DNA of 64,000 bases, taken from the NCBI GenBank assembly GCA_900708905.1, contig CAADRB010000024.1, positions 118,333-182,332 on the forward strand, written 5' to 3'. Source of the DNA: Hymenolepis diminuta (lineage: Eukaryota; Platyhelminthes; Cestoda; Cyclophyllidea; Hymenolepididae). The notes below the pieces were generated by a model. That model did not search any database and was not told the origin of the DNA. It was given only the letters and a program-made list of their open reading frames with translations. Position 1 is the first letter of the stretch. The number at the start of each line of letters is the position of its first letter. Positions 38,001 through 48,300 of this stretch are shown here, one piece after another. A program made the position numbers and the translations under genes.

Positions 38001-39300
38001 TCTTCGTCAAAATACGATCTTTAACTTTAATAGAATTAATGTCAGGTTTTCTCAATCACGGATTTGACTCAATAGATTAAATAAGGTCAGGCATTTTCAT
38101 GGACAGAAAGCAAATACAAAAACTCTTATTCGACTAAAATAAGCCATAAAAGGAGAGATTTCGTCGGAAATAGAAAGAGGTGGGAACAAAACAAACAAAA
38201 AATGAGTTTTTTTACGAGTTTTAATTGGAGAAATTTAGGAAAGCATAATACATCAAGAAGTAACGAAAACTTATCATTCTCACGTAAACCATAAGAACGA
38301 ACAGTAAGATTTTTTGTCAGTTGTGAAGTTAGCCATAGGAGGAATAATTAACTTTCCAAGATAAAAAATTAGCTTACGAACTAAAACTGGCATGAATTTA
38401 TCAATTTCAGCTCAGTGAAAACTTCAAATTTGCAAGTTAGTGAGTCTTATTCGAAAGAATGATAGGTTCATAGTAACCTCCTATCTTAGCTATAACTCGT
38501 TAACACAGGGAAATAATAAACAATGAACAGAAAAAGTGGGAATTAATAATGACTACAAGAAATTCAATCACAATTAATCAAATCTAAATTCATATTAGAG
38601 GAAGTAACTAAATTGTTAAATTACTAACAAAACAAATAAGTATTAAGAAAAATGTACATCATACAACACATTTAAATATACTCACCAACTGAGTAGACAC
38701 TGAGATCCGAAACTTTTAAAATTATGGCTGTCTGAGGATGATTAGATGCAAATTCTCCACTTTTGATAAGGACTGAGACCTCTGCGTTCGGTTCTATTGT
38801 TCCAGATACGACATTACCCTTTTCAACAGTCGCAAATCCCTGGAAATGATAAAAATAAGCTCCCACAAGAAAACTGATAGAACTCAAATCACATAAAATA
38901 GAATACACCAACCTTCTTTTGCTTGAGCTGAACACGAATTCTATAATCCTGGGCGATAGATTCAATTTCAGCCTCACAGAAGGCTCCACGATATTTAGCA
39001 CTGACAGCAGCGCCAACTGGAAGAAAAACAGGAGCCGATTTTGGTTCGTGACCAGCACCGACTTCGGAAGTACTTATAATTGATGAAGTAGGAGTTTCAG
39101 ATCCAACACGTGAAGTCATGGCTGATCCTGTTGCACTGGGAAGTGACATTAAATAACGCGTAACCTAAAAATGAGTAAGGTAATGTAAAATTACGTAAAA
39201 TTAAAGATTCAGAAAAGAGATGGCGATTAGTGAAGCTATGCTCAGTTAATTTAGATGCGCAATGGAGTACCTTCCTAAATCTGTATTTGCGTGGAAGCAT
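17095..39300 (-). CDS. ARID4: ARID4/RBP1-type chromatin protein (AT-rich interactive domain 4)
   Basis: Exons from 5' to 3' on the minus strand: 39271-39300, 38913-39164, 38686-38839, 36047-36200, microexons 35725-35745, 34980-35000 and 34163-34189, then 32743-33074, 31868-32048, 30323-30507, 29905-29937, 28570-29102, 28366-28493, 26754-26991, 24783-25172, 24393-24637, 23134-23429, 21427-21639, 20442-20779, 19203-20342, 18368-18586 and 17095-17403. Every phase agrees, giving about 1,812 residues; human ARID4A/B have about 1,260-1,310. In order: Tudor ([15 protein letters not shown]), the V-F-D-D-G-D to P-L-T-N-P-E block, RBB1NT, ARID (604-690), chromobarrel (894-975) and a low-complexity tail with RGG clusters. 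Orthologues are nuclear DNA/chromatin-binding adaptors of SIN3-HDAC corepressors. The acceptor of exon 23134-23429 and the donor of 21427-21639 are inferred from phase and are the least certain sites. Confidence 0.93.
17117..19390 (-). other. RGG-rich C-terminal tail of ARID4
   Basis: Three arginine/glycine clusters lie in three consecutive exons. At about 19320-19388: [14 protein letters not shown], then R-R-K-K. At about 18548-18586: G-R-G-G-R-R-G-G-G. At about 17121-17203: [14 protein letters not shown] and R-R-R. RGG boxes are typical of RNA-binding and arginine-methylated proteins, and I know of none in vertebrate ARID4. Between the last two clusters lies a short helix-like stretch ([11 protein letters not shown]). 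Function here is inferred only from composition. Confidence 0.75.
20670..20684 (-). other. LxCxE-like motif (V-S-C-S-E) in ARID4
   Basis: Residues about 1177-1181 read V-S-C-S-E followed by acidic residues. Human ARID4A binds pRB through an LxCxE motif. Here valine replaces leucine, so this is only a candidate pocket-protein docking site. Confidence 0.3.
22420..23085 (+). pseudogene. mariner transposase relic, antisense in an ARID4 intron
   Basis: Several reading frames must be combined to follow it. In order: [15 protein letters not shown], then [10 protein letters not shown], then T-R-E-L and V-S-R-H, then [13 protein letters not shown], and C-V-W-W-D with G-x-V-Y-Y-E-L and Y-C-Q-Q-L. These are mariner landmarks in the correct order. 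Many stops and frameshifts show it is old. The C-terminal third and the terminal repeats are missing or unrecognisable. It ends about 50 bp from the donor of ARID4 exon 23134-23429. It differs from the element at 9967. Confidence 0.9.
24393..24637 (-). other. Chromobarrel-coding exon of ARID4
   Basis: This exon encodes residues about 894-975: [20 protein letters not shown] at the start and [11 protein letters not shown] at the end, the ARID4/MRG-type chromobarrel. A 30-residue Ser/Thr-rich loop separates the two halves. Where relatives usually read Y-D-E-W-V, this protein reads H-N-E-V-I, so the tyrosine, aspartate and tryptophan are all replaced. Confidence 0.85.
28366..28700 (-). other. ARID domain-coding region of ARID4
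   Basis: The ARID is split over exons 28570-29102 (its last 38 codons) and 28366-28493, and finishes at the start of 26754-26991. Key motifs are [23 protein letters not shown]-x-R-L-G-G-F and L-Q-T-A-Y-K-K-Y-L. This is the AT-rich DNA-binding fold. The exon before it is rich in acidic and basic runs. Exon 28366-28493 contains a strong internal donor-like GTAAGT on the minus strand (28458-28463) within the coding frame. Confidence 0.92.
29938..30322 (-). other. ARID4 intron beside a 33-nt exon
   Basis: The 385-bp intron upstream of the tiny ARID4 exon 29905-29937. That exon (33 nt, phase 1 in and out) encodes about eleven residues, [10 protein letters not shown], and can be skipped without a frameshift. 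No repeat was seen in the intron. Confidence 0.5.
30650..30860 (+). repeat. tRNA-derived SINE, copy 3 (head degraded), ARID4 intron
   Basis: The tail matches the other copies: ggtgatagaatatgagtttct, then acccaagtcaagtgttttaaacacctt, ending gggcttgggaa. The tRNA-like head is barely recognisable. It lies antisense to ARID4 in the intron 30508-31867, which also holds copy 4. Confidence 0.65.
31226..31470 (+). repeat. tRNA-derived SINE, copy 4 (best Pol III boxes), ARID4 intron
   Basis: It has an A box TGGCGCAGTGG at 31232-31242 and a B box GGTTCGATGAC at 31276-31286. Their order and spacing (about 33 bp) are those of a tRNA gene. The following tRNA-unrelated body contains agtagaattcgagcttct and atgggctcgggaa, shared with copies 1-3. 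No exact target duplication was found. It lies antisense to the host gene. Confidence 0.85.
31868..33074 (-). other. RBB1NT-type region exons of ARID4
   Basis: Exons 32743-33074 and 31868-32048, continued by 30323-30507, encode an acidic Ser/Gln-rich lead. They then give [25 protein letters not shown] and F-Y-A-V-P-K. These line up with the RBB1NT segment that follows the Tudor block in ARID4A/B. The intervening loops are longer and serine-rich compared with vertebrates. Confidence 0.82.
34163..34189 (-). other. ARID4 microexon 3 (27 nt)
   Basis: Acceptor cttag, 27 coding bases, donor GTAAGT. Phase 2 in and out. It encodes L-T-K-N-R-R-P-K with junction codons. It resembles the A-K-K-T-N-R-G-R-R stretch that vertebrate ARID4 has at this point, so it is probably the ancestral one of the three. 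Confidence 0.75.
34980..35000 (-). other. ARID4 microexon 2 (21 nt, or 33 nt with an upstream acceptor)
   Basis: Acceptor ctatcag, 21 coding bases, donor GTAAGT. Phase 2 in and out. It encodes K-S-K-Q-P-K. A second acceptor (cttag) 12 bases upstream would give a 33-nt version, 34980-35012, also in frame, adding P-T-I-R. The cttagac-tac bases before it are shared with microexon 3. Confidence 0.7.
35725..35745 (-). other. ARID4 microexon 1 (21 nt)
   Basis: Acceptor cacttag, 21 coding bases, donor GTAAGT. Phase 2 in and out. It encodes K-V-K-K-R-K. The reading frame is coherent with the flanking exons (36047-36200 and 32743-33074) whether or not it is included. Confidence 0.7.
36047..39300 (-). 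other. Tudor/N-terminal exons of ARID4
   Basis: Exons 39271-39300 (ATG at 39298-39300), 38913-39164, 38686-38839 and 36047-36200 encode residues 1-196. After a Ser/Thr-rich start come [14 protein letters not shown], the first Tudor strand set, and V-F-D-D-G-D with G-E-R-H-F-x-E-S-E-T-L-D and L-P-L-T-N-P-E, near-identical to vertebrate ARID4. The start is the first ATG of an exon in phase with the next. A second in-frame ATG (39147-39149) could also serve. The donor after exon 38913-39164 is a weak GTTGGT. Confidence 0.85.
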
Positions 39301-41463
39301 AGTATTGTCATACAGAATGAGAATCCAAATGTTCTACAAATAATTCAATTTTAGGAAGTAATATCATAGTTATAACAGTATGAATGAGAATAAATCCTTT
39401 TGAAGATGTGGAAATGAAGTTATATACAACAAATGAAAACCTACCTCTAAATTCGACTGTGTGAGCAAGCGTTTGCACACACTAATATAAAACGGCAATA
39501 GCGGCAAAATCAATTTACATATTAAAAAATCTTGCATATATTATCAAACATTTTATTAATATATTTTAATAAATATAAATTATAAATAAATTTAATGATG
39601 AAAAAGGTTTTAAAATATATTAGTTTGAGTGGCGGCATTGATGATGATGCCTTATGCGCGATTTGTCTCCCTTTTTTCCGCAACTCAATATTGCACGCGC
39701 TATGGCTGACGAATCTGTGGTATGTTGCTTTTTTCCATGAAATCAGCGATATCATAGCAATTAACTTTTAAATCTATTACTAGACAATTGTATTCTTTTA
39801 TAATTTCCAATCAGTTTTCTCTTCTGTAACGTTATTTTTTCCACATTCTGTGTCGGCGGAATGTCTTATATATTTTCGTATTCACTCTTTTATATTCATT
39901 AGATGATCGGGTCATCAATAAGAGAGTGAGTTTGAGTTTGTGTTGAATTAATGAGGCGCATCGCTATGCCAAATCAACTAACTAACACCCAGTAATGATA
40001 TATACTTCTCACTCAGAGTAATTTTAGCTTAATAAAGTTTTAATAGGCGTGTCTTACCTCCTTACTTGCATAGGCAAATCGAAAGTAACCACTTTCTCTA
40101 CGATATTTTTAGAACTGTTTCACTCCATTGTTTGCTATCTTTTACTTAATTTAGTAAGTTAGTCTTTGAATCGTCCTCTCCCATTTGCTTTTATTCGCGA
40201 GTTCCTATTAAGTTTTGAATTTTTGTACTTCAAACACCGATTTTGTCCAAAACTAATTCTATTTCTCATTTTCTGCATAAGCCTTATTATACGAGCTTTA
40301 ATTAATGTGTATTGTTATGTTTTCAATAAGTTGTATGTCTGCTTTGGTTATCATGTGATCTATTTTCTTTTATTTTTAAGTTAAATGTTACTATATTCTT
40401 TCTTTGTTTGTATTTATCAATTTGTAATGTGATTCTTCAATAAAATAAATACAGCTACAAGCAGATTAATGTATAGTCACCACAACACAACATCAAAAAT
40501 CTACACGTGACGTTATTCATTTGTCCTTAATACGCACTGTTATTCGTATTTTTTTGTTTACAATCCTTTCTACTTCCACTCAGTTAAATGTGTCGTATGG
40601 AATAAAACAAATAAAGCTAGCATTTATTCAGTGATTATTTAGTCGAATTTGGCATTCCTTTTAGTTTCGATCATTTCTACATCATTTTTCCCCTGATTTC
40701 ATTACTCTCAAAAAACATGATTTGTCGTAGAATTATCCACGCAGTTCAATCGTTTTTATGATGCTCTTTCCCGCGTTTCGTCGTTCTTATATTAGAAAGT
40801 TTTCGGTGCTGTGTTGCGGATATCTAATAAAATCGTATTTGTTAATTTATGCGCGCCGGACGCCATAGTCCATCAGTTTCTAGTTCTGACAAAGTGCAGT
40901 AAGTCAGAGGAGAGATACCTGCAAAGTAAAAAAATAGTTATAAATAAGGAATATAAATCAGATAAAACAATCATGCGAAGATGACTCAGTGGGGTTGACG
41001 ATCGCATTTATTGGAGTCACCGGACATATAGGTCATTGGGTTGGATATGGACCGGAAAAGCATTACATTAGGTTACATTTCGGCCCGAGTTGGATGAGGC
41101 TATATCCTCGTTCTCCCGATCAGAGATCAGGGAGTATATACTCATTGGTACCATATGGTATCAATCCCAGGCCTCGAGAAATAGGATCATAGATCCTCCT
41201 AAATTCTGTCATAATCTTTGTTTGCCGGACTTAATCAGATCATTTTTAGGATCTTAATACGGTTATCTCAAACTGCATAGAAAGTGTGTTTGTTCTTTTT
41301 ATTGGTATTACTAGCTACACTATTTCACATTTGTCAATTTCTTGGTAACAAAATCCTCCCTACTGATTCTTTGTGCTAAATGGGTTAATTATACACCCAC
41401 CACTATCTCTAACCATTTGATTGTTACATAATGTGACAACGTGCTTGTTTTTTTCCATTTCAG
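39301..41463. other. Intergenic region between divergent ARID4 and eIF2-beta genes
   Basis: About 2.2 kb, AT-rich, with no supported gene. It should contain the ARID4 promoter and, unless eIF2-beta is trans-spliced from further away, its promoter. A distinct higher-GC island with several GATC motifs and a 22-bp near-palindrome lies at 40980-41210. Confidence 0.5.
41144..41165. other. 22-bp near-perfect palindrome
   Basis: The sequence around a central CCATATGG is palindromic over 22 bp with one mismatched pair. A second inverted motif, aggatc-ata-gatcct, lies at about 41185-41199. Both are in the GC-richer island upstream of eIF2-beta. No function is assigned. Confidence 0.6.
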
Positions 41464-42899
41464 CCCCCAGTGGATTTTGGTAAAAAGAAAAAGAAGTCGA
41501 AGAACCCTTTGGCTGTTGCCGAAGAAACCCCTGCTCCTCCTGTCGCAGCCACGCCCACTCCAACAGTAGAAAAGGTCACCGAGGAGTTTAACGATACTAC
41601 TTTCTTTGATAAGAAGAAGAAAAAGAGGAGGACAGTCGATGTTGCTAAACAACTTGAGGGTGGTGAAGGCTCTGTTCCAATGCCTTCTGAAGAGTTACAA
41701 TCTGGCGAAATAGTGAATTCTGATGCTAATGCTGCTGCCGGTGAAGCTGCCCCCACTCCAGCCCTTCTCTATTCCTACGAAGAACTTTTGCAGAGAATTT
41801 TCGACCAACTTATCGCCAATAATCCCGAATTGGCAACCGATGTTAGGAAGAAACTTAAGATGCCACCACCTCTTATGGCTCGTGTTGGCACCAAAAAGAC
41901 CCAATTTACCAACTTTACTATCATCTGCAAGTCATTCAATCGTGATCCCTCTCATCTCTCTGCTTATCTGTTTGCCGAGTTGGGAACTAACGGCTCTATT
42001 GATGCTAATGGAGCTCTAATGATTCGTGGGAAATATATGGCGAAGCACATTGAACCTCTCCTACAAAGTTATGCCCGTAAGTTACGTTCTACATACCACC
42101 CTATTTTTAATAATCCTTGATGTTAAATTTGTTGCTAGGCATCACTAAATGTAAATCTATATAGTTTAAGATGTGCAAGATTTAGCAATTCAGTAGAACG
42201 GGAGAACGACAAATGGAGAGAACTACGATAGTGGGTATTTAAGAGGATGCAGACGGTGAGATGTTGTATTGAAGATAGTCGGGTAGCTATGTAGTGAGAA
42301 TTGGAACGTCGGGATCAGGGCAAGAAAACGATTTTACTTGAGAATAGTTAAAAGGCGGTGTGGGGAATCCAGTTGGGAGCGCTGAGGCAAAACCACTGCG
42401 ATTAGGAAGTTTACAAAAGGAATGTACTGAAACAGTTTGGTAGAGGTGTCGATGTATACATGACGGTAAGGCCTTGCAAATTGATAGCAATTCCAGTAAA
42501 AATTATAATATTAGATACCCTAGAAACGAATAATCAACTATAACTCTTGATGATTTAATTCAATTTTATTTCTTAATTTAAACGTTTCAGATATATCCAC
42601 TTTACGTTAATCATTTGTGGAATAACAAAATGAATGCTTTAATTTATACCAAATGGGGTAGAATACTAAATTAATATTTTCCTTCACGAGTGTTTATCAT
42701 ATGTTTCGTCCATTATTTTGCAGGAAACTATGTAAAGTGCAGCACCTGCGGTTCACATGACACTGTCCTATCTAAGGACGCTCGTCTACTCTTCCTGATC
42801 TGCAAGAAATGCAATTCCAAAGTGACTGTGAAAAACGTTACTTCTGGTTTTCAGGCCGTCACCGACAAACGTGCTGCTATTCGTGCCAAGGCCCAATAG
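41464..42899 (+). CDS. EIF2S2: Translation initiation factor eIF2 subunit beta
   Basis: Exons are 41464-42076 and 42724-42899 (stop TAG), giving 262 residues; the human protein has 333. eIF2-beta is part of the ternary complex that brings initiator tRNA to the ribosome and contacts eIF5 and eIF2B through lysine blocks. Two such blocks are seen near the N-terminus (K-K-K-K-K-S-K and K-K-K-K-K-R-R); human has three. The core reads Y-S-Y-E-E-L-L, R-V-G-T-K-K-T-Q-F and A-E-L-G-T-N-G-S-I-D. A zinc finger in exon 2 has C-S-T-C and C-K-K-C separated by 17 residues. The end is G-F-Q-A-V-T-D-K-R. No ATG lies between the in-frame stop at 41434 and the acceptor AG at 41462-41463. The first codons must come from an unseen exon or a spliced leader. 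Confidence 0.95.
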
Positions 42900-42959
42900 A
42901 TTTTCGTGGATATCGAACACAATTAATATCAACATGATGGTGATGAGAGATGTTTGGAG

Positions 42960-42965
42960 AATAAA
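42960..42965 (+). other. Candidate poly(A) signal of eIF2-beta
   Basis: AATAAA, 61 nt after the eIF2-beta stop codon, on the gene's strand. Confidence 0.6.
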
Positions 42966-43698
42966 ATTTGTGTATTGTGCTTTCATGAAAGAACTTCTCT
43001 CTTTTCTTCATTTTTACTTAAATAATATAAGTAATATTTTGAAGTATTTGGCTTATGTGTGGGACATACCCGACAGTGCAGGATACAGTATTCGGTTATT
43101 GTTAATCAGGTGGTATTGTCCATCAAAAAGACGTATATAATCATTCTTAAAAAGATTAATCGCGGCACACTATTATGGTTACTGGTAGTTGGGAGGTTCA
43201 TAGTGCTAAGCCACCGTAAAATTTTGAATGGTTAGGACCATCCCATCAGCCTCAAAGTTTGGAAATGGTGGAGTAACAGAATGCGGTTTAAGTTGTGTGA
43301 TGTAAACAGATCTCCTTTAAGGGATCTAGAATAAAATAATATGGAAGAGTGTAAAATCTTTAAGATGTAGAGAAGATAACAGAAGGGATCAAAAAGCGCA
43401 GTTAGTAAAAAGAAAACGGAAGTAGCCGTCTTTCCTCACTGGTCACAGTTCTCCGACTTGAGAGAATTATAAAACTGCCCTAATCTAACCCATGCATATG
43501 CAAAGCCGATATCGGTGCATCGTTTTTCAACAAGAAAACGCCATCATATTGCTTTATTTTCTGTATTTATCACGTTAATTTCTTTACTCTTTTAAACTTA
43601 AACGAATCACGCCTTATTTTGTATCAAGTGAATCAGAATTGTGGGCTCACGTATTGTGATCGAAGGCACGACGATTATATTGCGAAATAAAACACAAA
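42966..43698. other. Gene-free flank between eIF2-beta and the retroelement
   Basis: About 730 bp. No coding sequence, RNA gene or clear repeat was recognised. Confidence 0.45.
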
Positions 43699-44030
43699 TG
43701 TAGCGGATGTTAAACAAGTAATCCTCTTTGAAGTTCAACTAGTTACTGATACATACAACTAGTCTTTAACAGAGTCTTCTAGGATAAATTTACGCCCAAA
43801 ATCAGCTAGGCTACGCCCAAAGTAGCAAGAATAAAGATAGTATTAAGTGGAGAGTGTTTATTGTTCAATATGGCTCATCGCCAAAACTTAGTCATTAAAT
43901 GCTACCAACGCTATTTGGCTGGAAAGGCACACATGGCCGCACTTGCTCCCTACGCGATCGGTTACACATCCGCACTTACCAGGACGTTCTAGTGCACGTG
44001 ATCAACACTGGTAGCGTTGTGAACTCCACA
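43699..44030 (+). repeat. LTR-like repeat family B, copy 1
   Basis: It starts TGTAGCGGATG and ends GTGAACTCCACA, so it has TG...CA ends. It aligns with 51360-51723 (plus) and, reversed, with 55577-55949. Shared blocks include ctacgcgaycggttacatcc and agcgttgtg. It lies upstream of a tRNA-Trp-like primer site and a gag fragment, so it may be the decayed 5' LTR of that element. However, the primer site is 353 bp further on instead of immediately adjacent. Confidence 0.7.
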
Positions 44031-44383
44031 CAAGAAGCAAATAAATGCTCTCTTTGCCCTTTTAGGAGAACCACGTAAATCTCAGGATGCAATAGCAAGT
44101 GAAATTAGTACGTGCTTTTCTTATAATTTTATGCATGTCAAAATGACTTTTTGCTATTTGATCATAAATTATATTTCCAGATCTGAAAACTATACTTTCT
44201 TCACTCTTGATTTTATCGGCACTTATGTAAACACTTCTCTGGATGCATCTATGACATCCACAAAGATATATAAAACATTTATTACTCTACTTAATAAGAT
44301 ATTGCAAGACGGACCGGACATAAATAGAAGGATTTTTTACAGACAACTTGCATAAAGAGTCGACTGTGGGTACAGACGGTCAT

Positions 44384-44392
44384 TGGTGACCC
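44384..44392 (+). promoter_or_regulatory. Retrotransposon primer-binding-site candidate (tRNA-Trp-like)
   Basis: TGGTGACCC equals the complement of the first nine bases from the CCA end of animal tRNA-Trp; the match stops after nine. It lies 30 bp upstream of a gag start codon, a normal layout for gypsy/CsRn1-type elements of flatworms. Confidence 0.45.
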
Positions 44393-44421
44393 TTTGAGAA
44401 CTCATAACTTTCTGATCTACA

Positions 44422-44898
44422 ATGGCAAACGATTCTATTACTCCCACATTCACTAAACAGTATGCTCCAGAGAGTTTCCTTTGCCTCGAAACACAGTTTC
44501 ACGATTATGAAATAATCAGCCAGAAAGTGCGATTTACTAGACTCCTCAATAACTTAACACCAGAAGTAGCCAAGCCCGTGTATGACGTTCTCGAAAAACC
44601 GTCCACAGCACCTTACGATAAACTCAAGTTTGCTATTTTGGAGACCATGGAGGAGCAAAAATTAGAAAATAGCACATGGCTCCACAACGAGCTAATGAAT
44701 GGAGATGGTAAAGGACCGCAACCACAAGAGGAAAATAATTCAGACCCAGATCCTCCTCAAACGGACAGCGACAGTTCATCGTCCACAATAATCACCCCAG
44801 AAACGGATTTCGATTCAGAGCAACGCCATACTTACAATCGAGAGCGCTGCAAAAAACTTCCGTTCATTGTCGGTGATCCCAACTCTAAACAAGGGTGA
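44422..44898 (+). pseudogene. gypsy-type retrotransposon Gag fragment
   Basis: An open frame of 158 codons from ATG 44422. It reads P-E-S-F-L-C-L-E-T-Q-F near residue 16-26, then L-L-N-N-L-T-P-E-V-A and Y-D-K-L-K-F-A-I-L-E. This is the N-terminal Gag pattern of flatworm gypsy-group elements. The C-terminal half of Gag with its zinc knuckle is missing and is replaced by an acidic Ser/Thr/Pro-rich run before a stop. No reverse transcriptase or integrase is found downstream, so the element is a truncated relic. Confidence 0.75.
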
Positions 44899-45350
44899 AA
44901 AGAAGTAGTGCCTATTTATGCAATAACCAGACATCCAAAAAACAAGATGAGCTAAGCGGAATATCAACACACGGAAACCTGAAGTGACAATTCTTCCAAA
45001 ACTGTCTCGACCCGAAATACAATATCTACATCAAGAACGACAAAATGCAACCGGGAACTTCAACACCATGCTACTTAGTTGCAGCTGACCGACAAATTAA
45101 TCCTGAGTCTCTACAATCTCAAGCTGGCTCAACACAAAGGATAGGCTCACCACACTCTAAAAACATTCGGACTTTCAAAGGCGATCCAATACTAGCTCTC
45201 GGCGTCTCAGAAAGCATTTTAGGCCTCCGGTATTTTTCAAATCTCTGGTTTGCTTTGTATCAATATGCTGTCCAAATGTGGCAAAGAGCAGAAAACCTAA
45301 ATAACTTATCAAGACAAATGCAATTTTCAACTCAGAGATAGAGCAACCAA
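44899..45350 (+). other. Possible protease-region remnant of the same retroelement
   Basis: The frame at 45045-45341 has L-V-A-A-D, G-S-P and A-L-G-V in the order seen near the end of the retroelement protease region. No active-site D-T/S-G is visible. It is contiguous with the gag fragment. Weak evidence only. Confidence 0.25.
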
Positions 45351-48300
45351 ACAATTAGTCACTTTAGAAGTCAATGGTTTTGGCAAAATGCAAATAATGA
45401 CTAGCATCATTTTGTCAAATGACTTTTCCATCCAGCTACGGCACAATTGAAAATACACCTGCAAGAAAGCTGAAGAAATTTATATTTAAAAAAGAGGGTT
45501 TACGTTCAAATTTTTGTAATCTTGCGTTTCGCAAACTAGTTTCCATTCATTTTCAAATATATGGGATGAACATAAAATAAAAATGATTGGCATCGTTGTC
45601 AAGATTCCACACGATACAAAATCATGGTGAATAGGATTTAGGCCTGAAAAATTCTCATATTGACGCAAGGTGTCCTGGAGATAATCAGTCTCTTTTAATA
45701 ATATTGAATCACTCCATCATAATAATAAAATTTCCAGATCGAATGAAGTGGGCATTAGAAATTCAAAAGGGAATCGCCTATGCAATACTTACTGGTATCC
45801 ATCTACTTTATAATTTTCAAAATAGTAAACTCTGCGTTTATATGAATATAATCTAAATAATTTTTTTGGCAGGAAATAGCTGATTTTTAAATAGTGTAAA
45901 GAATTTACAAAAGAGGCATATTTTAAAGAACTAATAATTAAAACTGGAATCTTTGTACGGGACAACGTCTCGAAATATTTTTTGACCCAAAGATCATGCT
46001 ATTCTTTAAATTTAAAAGGAAATTGTGTACTTAAGTTCAAACCCTTTCATTTAAGTAGTATTAAACCTATGACATTGTCGGAATCATCAAATACTATTAG
46101 TTTCTTTACAACAATGTTGTACCATAATTATTACAAAATCACTTTTAATTACTACCATAGCATATATGATGCATTGACTGAAAATCACCAAGAGTAGCCA
46201 ATATGTAAATAATTGAATTGAAGACAATCGACAATTTTTATTCAAAAATCTCATTGAATACTGATACACTAAAATCCTGAAAAATTCCTTAAAAGGAAAA
46301 TATTTATGATAAAGGACTATTTCTAAAATCGGACAAATATCGAAATACTTGAAAGTTTAGATAATTTTCAAGGCATTAGTAGCTGATATTCAATGTGCGC
46401 TTACGGATTTGAAGGACGAGGATAGAAAAGAAAACAATGAAAAATCAAATTACCGAAATATGAGTAATTTAGGCTCTAAACGCTTTAAAATTTTAAAATC
46501 AAATACTCAATATTATTCAAGCACTTCTTTATTATATTTTTAATACTGAAGTCAGGAAATATTATTGAATAGCTCTATTTGAAGTTTTTTCATTTAGAAA
46601 GGCAAATTTTATCAATTTCCGAAACTTAGTGCATTAAGATATGCCTCCACCTAAAATGACATTTGCGAAATTAATAAGATATACAGAAACGAATATGAAC
46701 TGCTGTAATAAGCTAAAAATATTTAGATAGCATGTTTCTATTTAACTGAATTAACTGTTCTCAGTTAAAGATACTTTTTAATTTTGTAAACGTTTTATAT
46801 TTGTTTAAAAGATTACTAATATTGGGTAGATTTTGGTATTAGTATATATGCATCAATATTGAATTGTCGAGAGTGTTAATGAATGGGGATTTAAATGTAA
46901 TTCTACTGAGCAAATTTATAAATCGAAATTTTGATTCAGGGAAAATATTTAGTTTATTTTAATAATGATTATTGAACTGCATATTTATTCTCAAATTTTT
47001 ACCCTAAATTTCTCGAATGATTGTTTAGTATAATTGACATTTTTTCAACATGTCCATATTATCTTTCATTTTTAAGTAAAATCGTAATAAATCTGGGTTT
47101 TTCCCATGTGTGACCAATTGGTATCTTTACTATTTCACATTATGGTTTCCCTTTTATCCCAACGGAGGAATTTCCGCACTGATTGGATAAAACATTGTTG
47201 TATATTCATTAGAAATAATAACAATATTCTCTTTCAAAACGCGATGATAGTCCGAAAATATCTAAAGGAGAGAAATTGCCATGATATCCAGGCGAAAAAT
47301 TATTTTAAATTCCGCCAATAATTCAAAATATATTGTGAATTTATAAATCATGGAAGCGTACCGCGTTTGAATTCGACAACGCATTGAAGAGAAGGCGTCT
47401 GGTTTTGCGAAAGTTTATTTATTTATTCGTTTACAACTATAAGTATGGTAAAATTTTAGAGAATTCGTAATTTGATTGTGCCCTTCTACTTCCTTAAAGT
47501 ACCAAATAAAATTAAATCAAATGAAAGCGCCAATTATATTTTGCTTTAACAATCTATTCATTCATCAAAGGTTTTTTAAGACTTAAAACTTAATTATTTA
47601 TTTATTATAAGCAAATTAATACGTATTTATTTTATTGTATTTACTCATTAAACATTATGACTGATTAACATGTTGAGTAAAGATATAATATTTCGTCTTT
47701 CATCAACTCTTTTTAAATTATGGCGCCCGATATTAGACGAAATGATTTAAATATACTTGGATTTTTATCTATTATTTACGCACATTTAAGTCTTTTAATT
47801 AAAAATTGAATATTTGCATTTTTAAGTTTACTTGATTCACCAGATATTTAACAAGTAGACCACATTAAAATAGTATTACAATTTAAATATTCAGGTTACT
47901 GCGAATGATTACATTTTTTAATACATTACGTAAGGAAATTAGTTGAAGGAATCACAAATTGAATAAAGCTGAACAACCAAAGTCAGGAATGAAGAAGAGC
48001 GGAATAAGTAGCTAGAATGTGAAGAGGTATCAATGAATCGCCATCGAATGTGGACAATTGATGTATTATTAAATAACAAATGAAAGCATTTACATGGAAA
48101 TTAAGTATTGAAATCAGCAAGAAATACACTTCACTCACATTTTCATTCCCTGGGTTTATAAGATGATAAAAGTTGTATGTATATATTTTATTTTCCTCAC
48201 TTCTTGAATTCAATCGGTGGCTATTTTCGTTATTAATTCTCCATATGTAGACAATTCTCGCTTCGTTTGATCTTCTCTTGCGGACACGCCTCATCAATGA

